Origin: Primorskyibacter sedentarius
GTDB lineage: Bacteria; Pseudomonadota; Alphaproteobacteria; Rhodobacterales; Rhodobacteraceae
Length of the DNA: 64,000 nucleotides
Direction of reading: 5' to 3'
Assembly: GCF_004342065.1 (NCBI RefSeq)
Contig: NZ_SLZU01000001.1
Location: 620,001 to 684,000, forward strand
The notes below the pieces were generated by a model, which saw only the letters and a list, made by a program, of their open reading frames with translations, had not been told where the DNA came from and searched no databases. Of the stretch, positions 56,740 through 64,000 are shown one piece after another (the first letter of the stretch is position 1; each line of letters opens with the position of its first letter). The position numbers were made by a program, and so were the translations under genes.

Positions 56740-57225
56740 TCAGTTTCGTCGCAAATGCATGTTCTGCACCATGGCGCCATCTTCGCAGGGGCGGATCTGG
56801 CCGGGGACAAACCCTGCCCCGCGGAACATCGAGATGCCGCGAGGATTGGTCACGCGCGGGTCGGTTACGACCTCGGGCGCGCCATCCTTCAGCAGCGTTT
56901 CCGCATATTGGCGGACATAGGCCTTGGCATGGCCGCGCCCCAGAAAGGCGGGAACGCCAAGAAACGTATCAACGGCGCGGGTTCCGGGCAGGGCGTCGTG
57001 AAAATGCGGCACGCCTGCCAGATGCGGGCACCAGTGCTGAATGAAGGCGAATTCCGCGCCCTCCAGCCCCACCACATGCATCTGGCAATCGCCGCCGTCG
57101 ATTTCGGCGTCGATCAACGCGATTTCATGCTCGACCGGGCCCCAGACAGGGCTCACATGGTCCTGTCCCAGCCACCCGCGCAGCATATCGTAATCCGCTC
57201 GGGTCACTGGGCGGAATTCATACAT
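56740..57225 (-). CDS. GNAT acetyltransferase between argD and argF
   Basis: A 161-residue GNAT-fold protein (MYEFRPVTRADYDMLRGWL, then the CoA-binding area AFLGRGHAKAYVRQYAETLLKDG and VVTDPRVTNPRGISMFRGAGF). This resembles aminoglycoside 6'-N-acetyltransferase and siderophore-type GNATs, but the substrate is unknown. Its start lies inside the last codons of argD (overlap of eight bases), with no ribosome site of its own, so its translation depends on argD. The function may relate to arginine metabolism, which is inference from position only. The 87 bases between it and argF contain no gene. Confidence 0.8.
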   Translation of the reverse strand: MYEFRPVTRADYDMLRGWLGQDHVSPVWGPVEHEIALIDAEIDGGDCQMHVVGLEGAEFAFIQHWCPHLAGVPHFHDALPGTRAVDTFLGVPAFLGRGHAKAYVRQYAETLLKDGAPEVVTDPRVTNPRGISMFRGAGFVPGQIRPCEDGAMVQNMHLRRN

Positions 57226-58396
57226 CGGATGCAACGGCACTTGCCGCCGCATCGATGCGTGTGATGGCCTCGGCGATCTCGTCCTCGGTCAGGTTGAGCG
57301 GCGGCAGCAGGCGCACCACGTTATCCGCCGCAGGCACAAGGATAACCAGCTTGTCGTAACCGGCCTTGACCAGATCGGCGGGCGCGACCTTGCATTTCAG
57401 GCCCAGCATCATGCCCGACCCGCGCACGCCTTCGAAGACGTCCGGGTGCGACGCAACCAGCCCTTCCAGCTTTTGCCGAAGCAGGCCAGAGCGTCTGCGC
57501 ACATCTGCCAGAAAATCCGGGTCGGCCACGATATCCATGACCTTGCCGCCAACGGCGCAGGCCAGCGGGTTGCCGCCGTAAGTGGAGCCATGAGTGCCGA
57601 CGACCATGCCAGAGGCCGCATCCTCGGTCGCCAGCACGGCGCCCAGCGGGAAACCCCCGCCGATGCCTTTGGCCACCATCATGATGTCGGGCGTGACCCC
57701 CGCCCATTCATGCGCAAAGAGCCGCCCCGTCCGGCCCATGCCGCTCTGCACCTCGTCCAGCACCAGCAGGATACCTTTCTCGTCGCAAAGATCCCGCAGG
57801 CCCTTCAGGCACTGATCGGGAAGCGGGCGAATGCCGCCTTCCCCCTGCACCGGTTCGATCAGGATCGCGGCGGTGTTGTCGTTGATCGCGGCATGCAGCC
57901 CGTCATGGTCGCCCCAGTCGACATGGACAAATCCCGGCAGCACTGGCCCGAAACCCTTTACCATTTTCTCGGACCCCGACGCCGCAATCGCGGCCGAGGA
58001 CCGGCCGTGGAAAGACCCCGAGAAGGTCACGATCTCGACCTTGTCGGGCTGGCCCTTTTCGTACCAGTACTTGCGGGCCATCTTCACGGCGAGCTCGCAG
58101 GCCTCGGTCCCGGAATTGGTGAAAAACACCGTGTCGGCGAATGTCGCTGCGACCAGCTTGTCTGCCAGCGCCTGCTGCTGGGGGATCGAGTAAAGGTTGG
58201 ACACGTGCCAGACCTTGTTGGCCTGCTCGGTCAGTGCAGCCGTCAGGTCCGGGTTGGCATGGCCCAGCACATTGACCGCGATCCCGGCGCCCAGATCCAG
58301 AAATCGGCGCCCGTCAGCCTCGGTCAACCAGGGGCCCTCGCCTTTGACGAAGGACAGGGGCGCACGCGCATAAGTGGGCAGAACGGACGGGATCAT
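57218..58396 (-). CDS. argD: Acetylornithine/succinyldiaminopimelate aminotransferase
   Basis: A 392-residue class III PLP aminotransferase of arginine (and possibly lysine) synthesis. The start at 58396 (MIPSVLPTYARAPLSFVKGEG) has AAGGA at about nine bases, favoured over an ATG at 58405. It has the sequence FTNSGTEACELAVKMARKY, the PLP-holding Lys in MMVAKGIGGGFPLGAVL and the GTHGSTYGGNPLAC motif. It is first of the argD - GNAT - argF run. Confidence 0.96.
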   Translation of the reverse strand: MIPSVLPTYARAPLSFVKGEGPWLTEADGRRFLDLGAGIAVNVLGHANPDLTAALTEQANKVWHVSNLYSIPQQQALADKLVAATFADTVFFTNSGTEACELAVKMARKYWYEKGQPDKVEIVTFSGSFHGRSSAAIAASGSEKMVKGFGPVLPGFVHVDWGDHDGLHAAINDNTAAILIEPVQGEGGIRPLPDQCLKGLRDLCDEKGILLVLDEVQSGMGRTGRLFAHEWAGVTPDIMMVAKGIGGGFPLGAVLATEDAASGMVVGTHGSTYGGNPLACAVGGKVMDIVADPDFLADVRRRSGLLRQKLEGLVASHPDVFEGVRGSGMMLGLKCKVAPADLVKAGYDKLVILVPAADNVVRLLPPLNLTEDEIAEAITRIDAAASAVASDV

Positions 58397-59018
58397 GGAC
58401 AGCATCCTTGTGAATGAAGCTCTTTGAGTGCCGCATGGGCAGGCTCAAGTCAATCTGGAGAGGGTATGTTTGCGCCGGGGGCGGCGCGGGAACAGCAGGC
58501 GCGGGACGTCAGACGCGAATGCGTCGGCGTCGGATCACGGATATGTGGCGCGTGGTGTTCATGGGCGCTGCATTACACCGTCCCAAACGCTCCCGCCAGA
58601 TAAAAATCGGCGGCACGATGGAAAAATGAGCCCGCCCCCGGACCGAAACCACCGCGCGACGCGACCTCGCGAGCAAGACAAGGACAGATGCCGGGAACCG
58701 CCTGCCGGACCCCGGGGCGACCCGCCTGCGCACCCTTGATCTGCTGGGCGTGGGCAGGCAGAACCGCCCCCGGCGAGAGCGGCAAAGGCCGGGTCAAACG
58801 CCGCGCAATCGGCGGGTTCGCAAAGCTTGCATTCGAATGGACGCAATGGCACACATCTTCGAACTATCTATCAAGACTGACAAATTTATGTCACGAATAG
58901 TCTGTAGATCGACACGGAGGTGCCAGCTACCATCCCCGGCGAGAACGCCGTCAAGGCGCGCGCGCAAGGGTCGGAGCGGGGGCGTCGATCTATGAAAGGA
59001 CAACCAGGGAGGAGTATG
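58397..59018. other. Long intergenic region before ugpB
   Basis: A 622-base region with no supported gene; ORFs in it lack coding character. It holds the ugp promoter, with a PHO-box-like sequence (58877-58894) 125 bases upstream of ugpB, and the argD promoter at its left end. Confidence 0.6.
58877..58894 (+). promoter_or_regulatory. Candidate PHO box upstream of ugpB
   Basis: CTGACAA-ATTT-ATGTCAC: two seven-base half-sites separated by a four-base A/T spacer, close to the consensus CTGTCAT-A/T4-CTGTCAT bound by PhoB. The ugp genes of many bacteria are PhoB-controlled. It is nearly palindromic and could also be read on the other strand. Confidence 0.45.
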
Positions 59019-60329
59019 ATGAAACACTCAACATCCGTTATCGCAACCGCCGCAGTCCTGTGCTCGACACAGGCTGCCTTTGCGCAGACCGAAATCGAAT
59101 TCTGGCACGCATTCACGGGGCGTCTTGGCGATCTCGTGGCCGAACAGGTGGAAACCTTCAATGCCAGCCAGGGCGACTACACCGTCGTGGCGAGCCACAA
59201 GGGCAACTATTCGGAGACGCTGAATGCCGGGATCGCCGCATTCCGCGCGGGCGAACAGCCCGACATCCTGATGGTGTTCGAGGTTGGCACCGCCACGATG
59301 ATGTCCGCCAAGGGCGCCGTGAAGCCCGTCTTTGAAGTGATGGCGGATGCGGGCGCAGAGTTCGACCAGTCGAAATATATCGGCTCGGTCAAGGGTTATT
59401 ATACATCACCCGATGGCAACATGCTGTCGCTGCCGTTCAACTCCTCGACGCCTGTTCTGTGGGTCAACCGCAACAAGCTGGAAGAGGCCGGGATCGACCC
59501 CGACACCGATCTTTCCACTTGGGAGAATGTGGGCGCGACGCTTGATCAGCTCAAAGATGCCGGCATCTCTTGCCCGATGACGACAGCGTGGCAAAGCTGG
59601 ATTCACCTCGAGAACTTCTCGGCCTATCACGACGTCCCGTTTGCGACGAAGGATAACGGCTTTGGCGGCACCGATACCGAGCTGGCCTTCAACGGCGAAG
59701 CGCAGGTCGCGCATATCTCGGCCATGGGCGAATGGGCGCAGGACGGCAAGTTCATCTATGCGGGCCGCCGCAACGAGGGCGGTGCCAATTTCCGTGGCGG
59801 CGAATGCGCGCTCTTCACCGAAAGCTCGGCCGGGTATGCAGGCATCAAGGCCGAGGCGGAGTTCGATTTCGACGTGCGCCCCCTGCCCTACTGGTCAGCG
59901 CTGGTTGACGAGCCGCAGAACACGATCATCGGCGGGGCGTCCTTGTGGGTGATGGAAGGCCAGAGCGACGAGGAATACAAGGGCGTTGCCGCGTTCCTGA
60001 ACTTCCTGTCTTCGCCGGAAATCCAGGCCAAGTGGCACCAGGATACCGGCTATCTGCCGATCACGACAGAAGCCGGCGAAAAGACCCGCGAGATGGGCTT
60101 TTACGACGAAAACCCCGGCACCGACATCGCGGTGATCCAGATGACCGCCAAGGAGCCGACGAACAATTCCAAGGGCCTGCGCCTTGGGTCCTTTGACCAG
60201 ATCCGTGGCATCATCGACGAGGAACTGGAAGCCGTCTGGGCGGGCGACAAGGACGCGCAAGCCGCGCTCGACAGCGCCGTGGACCGTGGCAACACGCTGT
60301 TGCGCCGGTTCGAGCAAGCCTCGCAGTAA
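59019..60329 (+). CDS. ugpB: sn-Glycerol-3-phosphate ABC transporter, binding protein
   Basis: A 436-residue periplasmic binding protein for glycerol-3-phosphate or glycerophosphodiesters. A signal peptide (1 to about 22) is followed by TEIEFWHAFTGRLGDLVAEQVETFN and NYSETLNAGIAAFRAGEQPDI, typical of UgpB. The aromatic and Gly-rich ligand patches (IGGASLWVM, LNFLSSPEIQAKWHQDTGYLPI) are intact. The ATG at 59019 is six bases after GGAGG; 59016 is a closer alternative. It is first of ugpBAEC, separated from ugpA by 44 bases with a strong stem-loop. Expected to be induced by phosphate starvation. Confidence 0.94.
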   Translation: MKHSTSVIATAAVLCSTQAAFAQTEIEFWHAFTGRLGDLVAEQVETFNASQGDYTVVASHKGNYSETLNAGIAAFRAGEQPDILMVFEVGTATMMSAKGAVKPVFEVMADAGAEFDQSKYIGSVKGYYTSPDGNMLSLPFNSSTPVLWVNRNKLEEAGIDPDTDLSTWENVGATLDQLKDAGISCPMTTAWQSWIHLENFSAYHDVPFATKDNGFGGTDTELAFNGEAQVAHISAMGEWAQDGKFIYAGRRNEGGANFRGGECALFTESSAGYAGIKAEAEFDFDVRPLPYWSALVDEPQNTIIGGASLWVMEGQSDEEYKGVAAFLNFLSSPEIQAKWHQDTGYLPITTEAGEKTREMGFYDENPGTDIAVIQMTAKEPTNNSKGLRLGSFDQIRGIIDEELEAVWAGDKDAQAALDSAVDRGNTLLRRFEQASQ

Positions 60330-60338
60330 TCGGATAAA

Positions 60339-60363
60339 GGCTGCCCCGTCCTGCGGGGCAGCC
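60339..60363 (+). terminator. Intercistronic stem-loop after ugpB
   Basis: A perfect nine-base-pair stem (GGCTGCCCC, 60339-60347, with GGGGCAGCC, 60355-60363) with a seven-base loop directly downstream of ugpB. As after aapJ, it may raise binding-protein levels by partial termination or mRNA protection. Confidence 0.75.
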
Positions 60364-60373
60364 GAATAACCCC

Positions 60374-61255
60374 ATGGAAAAGCGCGTCACTTTCAAAGGC
60401 ATCTGGTTGCCGATTCTGCTGGTTCTGCCGCAGTTGGTCATTACGGTTGTCTTCTTCTTCTACCCTGCGGGTCAGGCGATCTGGCAATCGCTCTTCATCC
60501 CCGACCCGTTCGGGTTGTCCATGCAGTGGGTGGGCTTGGGCAATTTCGAATACCTGTTTTCCGACCCGTATTACCGCGCCTCTTTCGTGACGACGGCGGT
60601 CTTTTCAATCCTCGTCACGGTCGTTTCCATGGGTGTCGCGCTTTATCTTGCCGTGCTCGCAGACCGGCTGATCAAGGGCTCCGGTGTGTACCGGACGCTT
60701 CTTATCTGGCCCTATGCCGTCGCCCCTGCCGTCGCAGGCGTGCTGTGGCTTTTCATGTTCAATACGCGCGTGGGGGTTGTGGCCTGGTATCTGGGCCTTC
60801 TGGGATATGACTGGAACCATGTCCTGAACGAGGGCGAAGCGATGGGACTGGTCGTGGTTGCCTCTGCCTGGGGACGGATCAGCTATAACTTCCTGTTTTT
60901 CCTCGCCGGGCTACAGGCGATCCCGAAATCTGTGATCGAAGCCGCGGCCATTGATGGCGCGCATTTCTGGACACGTTTCCGTACCATCGTCTTCCCGCTT
61001 TTGTCGCCCACGACGTTTTTCCTGCTGGTCGTGAATATCATCTACGCCTTTTTCGAAACCTTCGGCGTCATTCACACGATCACCAGCGGCGGACCGCAAC
61101 AGGCAACGACGATCCTCGTCTACAAGGTCTTCTCTGACGGTTTCGTTGGGCAGGATCTGGGCTCATCTGCCGCGCAGTCGGTGGTGCTGCTGTTCCTTGT
61201 GTCGATCCTGACGGTGGTTCAGTTCAAATTCATCGAACGCAGGGTGCATTACTGA
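60374..61255 (+). CDS. ugpA: sn-Glycerol-3-phosphate ABC transporter permease UgpA
   Basis: A 293-residue inner-membrane permease of the MalF/UgpA type with six helices. Family sequences are [36 protein letters not shown] and the coupling loop [28 protein letters not shown]. It pairs with UgpE; both are energised by UgpC. Its stop overlaps the ugpE start (TGATG). Confidence 0.96.
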   Translation: MEKRVTFKGIWLPILLVLPQLVITVVFFFYPAGQAIWQSLFIPDPFGLSMQWVGLGNFEYLFSDPYYRASFVTTAVFSILVTVVSMGVALYLAVLADRLIKGSGVYRTLLIWPYAVAPAVAGVLWLFMFNTRVGVVAWYLGLLGYDWNHVLNEGEAMGLVVVASAWGRISYNFLFFLAGLQAIPKSVIEAAAIDGAHFWTRFRTIVFPLLSPTTFFLLVVNIIYAFFETFGVIHTITSGGPQQATTILVYKVFSDGFVGQDLGSSAAQSVVLLFLVSILTVVQFKFIERRVHY

Positions 61256-62109
61256 TGGCCGAGCGTAACGGCATGGTCGAAAAACGCGGCGCCGGTCTTT
61301 GGCTGACCCATCTGGGTCTGATCATCGGCGTCCTGTTCATCTTTTTCCCGATCTGGCTGGCTTTCGTCGCCTCGACCGTGACGCAGCAGGACATCTCGCA
61401 GCCGCCGATGCCGCTGATGCCGGGCGACAAGTTCCTTGAAAACTACGCCCGCGCGCTGACATCCGGCGTGAACGCCCCCGTGGCCGCAATGCTGGTGAAT
61501 TCGCTGATCATGGCACTGGGGATTGCTCTGGGCAAGATCGTGATCTCTCTGCTCTCGGCTTTCGCGATCGTGTATTTCCGGTTTCCGCTGCGAAAGCTCT
61601 TCTTCTGGCTGATCTTCCTGACGCTGATGCTGCCCGTCGAGGTGCGGATCGTGCCGACCTACGAGGTGATCGCCAATTTCAAGATGCTCAACAGTTATCA
61701 GGGGCTGATCCTGCCGCTTGTCGCCTCGGCAACCGCGACATTCCTGTTCCGCCAGTTCTTCATGACCGTCCCGGACGAGCTGGCCGAAGCGGCGCGGGTC
61801 GACGGGGCAAAGCCGATGCGGTTCTTCATCGACATCCTGCTGCCGATGAGCCGGACGAACATTGCCGCGCTCTTCGTCATTCTGTTTATTTACGGCTGGA
61901 ACCAATATCTCTGGCCATTGCTGATCACAACCGACCCCGGGATGAACACCATCGTCATGGGCATCAAGCAGATGTTCCCATCCGGCGATGATCTGGCCGA
62001 TTGGCCGGTGATCATGGCCACCTCCATTCTGGCAATGGTGCCGCCGGTGCTGGTCGTGGTGGGTATGCAAAGACTGTTCGTGCGCGGACTGGTGGAGAGC
62101 GAGAAATAA
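61255..62109 (+). CDS. ugpE: sn-Glycerol-3-phosphate ABC transporter permease UgpE
   Basis: A 284-residue partner permease of the MalG/UgpE type, with six helices. It has the periplasmic-side start [26 protein letters not shown], the coupling loop [28 protein letters not shown], and the characteristic [21 protein letters not shown]. It overlaps ugpA at its start and ugpC at its stop (TAATG). Confidence 0.96.
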   Translation: MAERNGMVEKRGAGLWLTHLGLIIGVLFIFFPIWLAFVASTVTQQDISQPPMPLMPGDKFLENYARALTSGVNAPVAAMLVNSLIMALGIALGKIVISLLSAFAIVYFRFPLRKLFFWLIFLTLMLPVEVRIVPTYEVIANFKMLNSYQGLILPLVASATATFLFRQFFMTVPDELAEAARVDGAKPMRFFIDILLPMSRTNIAALFVILFIYGWNQYLWPLLITTDPGMNTIVMGIKQMFPSGDDLADWPVIMATSILAMVPPVLVVVGMQRLFVRGLVESEK

Positions 62110-63110
62110 TGGCGACTGTCACGCTTCGAAACGTCAGGAAATCCTTTGGCAAGACCGATGTCATCCACGGCGTCGACCTGGAGATTGCCGATGGCGAATT
62201 CATCGTGATCGTCGGCCCGTCGGGCTGTGGCAAATCCACTCTGCTGCGCATGGTGGCGGGTCTGGAAACGGTCACCTCCGGCGAGGTGGAGATCGGCGGC
62301 AGACTGGTGAACAAGGTCGAGCCCATGGATCGCGACATCGCCATGGTGTTTCAGAACTACGCGCTTTATCCGCATATGACGGTGTTCGACAACATGGCCT
62401 ACGGGCTGAAGATCGCCAAGGTCCCCAAATCCGAGATCGAGGACCGCGTGGCCACCGCCGCCAAACTGTTGCAGTTGGAGGAATATCTCAAGCGCCGCCC
62501 CCGAGAGCTGTCAGGTGGTCAACGTCAGCGCGTGGCCATGGGGCGCGCCATCGTGCGCAAACCTGCGGTCTTTCTGTTCGATGAGCCGCTCAGCAACCTT
62601 GATGCAAAGCTTCGCGTGCAGATGCGGCTGGAGATCAAGGCCCTTCAGCGCGAGCTGGGGGTCACGGCGCTGTACGTCACGCATGATCAGGTAGAGGCGA
62701 TGACGCTGGCGGACCGCATGGTAGTGATGAATGGCGGCGTGGCGGATCAGGTCGGCAAACCGCTGGATGTCTATGCCGATCCCCGGACAGAGTTTGTGGC
62801 AGGTTTCATCGGGTCGCCGCCCACGAATTTCCTTGATACCGCACTTCTGCCCGGACTTTCGACAGCGCCCAGCCTCGGCATTCGGCCGGAACATCTTCAG
62901 ATCGAAGATCAGGGCCGCCTGACCGCGACGGTGTCCTTTGCCGAAGCCTTGGGAGCCGAGACGCTGATCCATTGCAGGGTTGCAGGCGGGCGTCAGGTAA
63001 CCGTCCGGCAGGACGCCCTGCACCATATCCCTGCCGAAGGGGAAAGCGTACAGCTCAATTGGGCCGATGCGGATGCCATGTTCTTTGATGCCAATGGGCG
63101 GCGCGTCTGA
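62109..63110 (+). CDS. ugpC: sn-Glycerol-3-phosphate ABC transporter ATPase UgpC
   Basis: A 333-residue ATPase of the MalK/UgpC class. It has Walker [10 protein letters not shown] (36-44), signature [16 protein letters not shown], and Walker [17 protein letters not shown]. The C-terminal OB-fold regulatory domain ([23 protein letters not shown]) is complete though somewhat shorter than MalK. It ends the ugpBAEC unit. The start overlaps ugpE by one base. Confidence 0.95.
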   Translation: MATVTLRNVRKSFGKTDVIHGVDLEIADGEFIVIVGPSGCGKSTLLRMVAGLETVTSGEVEIGGRLVNKVEPMDRDIAMVFQNYALYPHMTVFDNMAYGLKIAKVPKSEIEDRVATAAKLLQLEEYLKRRPRELSGGQRQRVAMGRAIVRKPAVFLFDEPLSNLDAKLRVQMRLEIKALQRELGVTALYVTHDQVEAMTLADRMVVMNGGVADQVGKPLDVYADPRTEFVAGFIGSPPTNFLDTALLPGLSTAPSLGIRPEHLQIEDQGRLTATVSFAEALGAETLIHCRVAGGRQVTVRQDALHHIPAEGESVQLNWADADAMFFDANGRRV

Positions 63111-63206
63111 CGGCCCACGCACAAGAAGCGGCAGAGTTTTGGTGTTTCAGGCGGAGAAATCTGCCCATCGCAGCGCGCGGCGACGCGGCGCTTGGGGCAT
63201 CACACC

Positions 63207-63983
63207 CTATTGCCCGGCAGCGAACGGATTGTCGGGGTATCCCACCCCCATCAGGTAGAGCCCTTCTGGCGGGCAAACCGGCCCACAGGCTGCGCGTTGG
63301 CGTGCCTCAAGTGCCGCGCTGACGTCATCGGCTGTCCACGCGCCCGCGCCGACCCGCTCCAACGTGCCGACAAAGCTGCGCACCTGATTGTGCAGGAAAG
63401 ACCGCGCACGCACGTCAAACTGGATCTCCGTCCCGGCCGGGGTGGAAATGGCGCGGATGTCGAGCCTGTCCAAGGTCTTGATCGGGGACTTGGCCTGGCA
63501 CATGGTCGAGCGGAAGGTGGTAAAGTCATGCTGCCCGACCAGCCGCTGAGCCGCCTCGTGCATGGCTTCGACATCAAGATCGTGGCTCACGCGCCAGACC
63601 TGTCCGGCCTCCAGCGTCAGCGGCGCGCGGCGGCTGAGGATGCGGAAGAGATAGCGCCGCTCCATCGCCGAAAACCGGGCGTGCCAGTCCTGGGCCGTGA
63701 CCGCGCAGGCGCGGATCGCCACGGGAGCCGGTTTCAGGTGGTAGTTCAATGCCTCGGACAGGCGGAACGGGTCCCAGTCCTTCTCCATGTCGCAATGCGC
63801 CACCTGGCCCCGCGCATGCACGCCCGCATCGGTGCGTCCGGCAGCGGCAATGGTATGCGCGCGCGGTTCCAGCTTTGCCAGCGCAGCCTCTATCGCGCCC
63901 TGCACAGACGGCAGGCCGGCCTGACGCTGCCAGCCCGAAAACGGGCCGCCATCATATTCCACCAAGAGCGCGTATCTGGGCAT
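63207..63983 (-). CDS. truA: tRNA pseudouridine synthase A
   Basis: A 258-residue enzyme that makes pseudouridine at tRNA positions 38-40. The start ([21 protein letters not shown]) is near the window end at 63983. The catalytic Asp is in [11 protein letters not shown] (Asp52), and [21 protein letters not shown] and [18 protein letters not shown] are conserved. It is complete, though the upstream gene is outside the window. It is convergent with ugpC, with 96 bases between. Confidence 0.97.
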   Translation of the reverse strand: MPRYALLVEYDGGPFSGWQRQAGLPSVQGAIEAALAKLEPRAHTIAAAGRTDAGVHARGQVAHCDMEKDWDPFRLSEALNYHLKPAPVAIRACAVTAQDWHARFSAMERRYLFRILSRRAPLTLEAGQVWRVSHDLDVEAMHEAAQRLVGQHDFTTFRSTMCQAKSPIKTLDRLDIRAISTPAGTEIQFDVRARSFLHNQVRSFVGTLERVGAGAWTADDVSAALEARQRAACGPVCPPEGLYLMGVGYPDNPFAAGQ

Positions 63984-64000
63984 GGCGGCGCAGATACCCC

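Overview
The window looks like a chromosomal segment of a marine Rhodobacterales bacterium (Roseobacter group, Alphaproteobacteria). The basis is established gene content read from the translations: an AapJQMP/BztABCD-type amino-acid transporter, an atpHAGDC cluster with no atpIBEF genes beside it, a pyrB / inactive-pyrC / plsY cluster, a cysteine-free L31 and a PuuD-type urate oxidase. Coding density is high, base composition is GC-rich and strand switches are frequent. I see no rRNA, tRNA, CRISPR array, transposase or integrase. The only stretch that looks foreign is about 1.29-2.6 kb.

Layout. 1-3.7 kb: the 3' end of lepA, a small exported protein, an AT-rich FRG-domain gene and an orphan Phd/YefM antitoxin. 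3.7-8.3 kb: general amino-acid ABC transporter. 8.5-12.8 kb: a von Willebrand A + Hint protein, a bactofilin-like membrane protein and an AEC-family transporter. 12.9-19.6 kb: moaB and a uracil-DNA glycosylase on the minus strand, then pyrB, a tail-anchored unknown, pseudo-pyrC and plsY, an HCCA isomerase and prs. 19.8-24.7 kb: the F1 part of ATP synthase (minus). 25-31 kb: methyltransferase, gloB, clpA, an M23-family protein and a glycosyltransferase. 31-37.6 kb: a translation and RNA-processing run (ffh, two GNATs, chorismate mutase, rpsP, a 47-codon ORF, rimM, a sulfotransferase-like gene, trmD, rplS, rpmE). 37.9-41.7 kb: YehZYXW-type osmoprotectant transporter. 41.8-47.6 kb: RND efflux pair (minus), a helix-hairpin-helix protein with a histone H1-like lysine tail, and a tiny ribbon-helix-helix protein. 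47.6-52.9 kb: urate catabolism. 53.2-58.4 kb: hrpB, argF, a GNAT and argD. 59-63.1 kb: ugpBAEC. 63.2-64 kb: truA.

How the genes work together. Three complete ABC importers (amino acids, osmoprotectants, glycerol-3-phosphate) are each in a single transcription unit. In two of them a strong stem-loop sits just after the binding-protein gene. The urate block forms a nearly complete route: a purine permease, PuuD, hydroxyisourate hydrolase, a PuuE-UraD fusion and AllA. PyrB and the zinc-site-less PyrC-like protein probably form an aspartate transcarbamoylase holoenzyme.

Most interesting signals. The same perfect palindrome (TGTATATACA) lies in front of both the H1-like gene and the ribbon-helix-helix gene. 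The uracil-DNA glycosylase has lost three of four iron-sulfur ligands. The PyrC homologue has lost its metal site. There is a VWA-Hint fusion, an AT-rich FRG gene of defence type, a PHO-box-like sequence before ugpB, and short translationally coupled ORFs. No clearly new multi-gene system was found.
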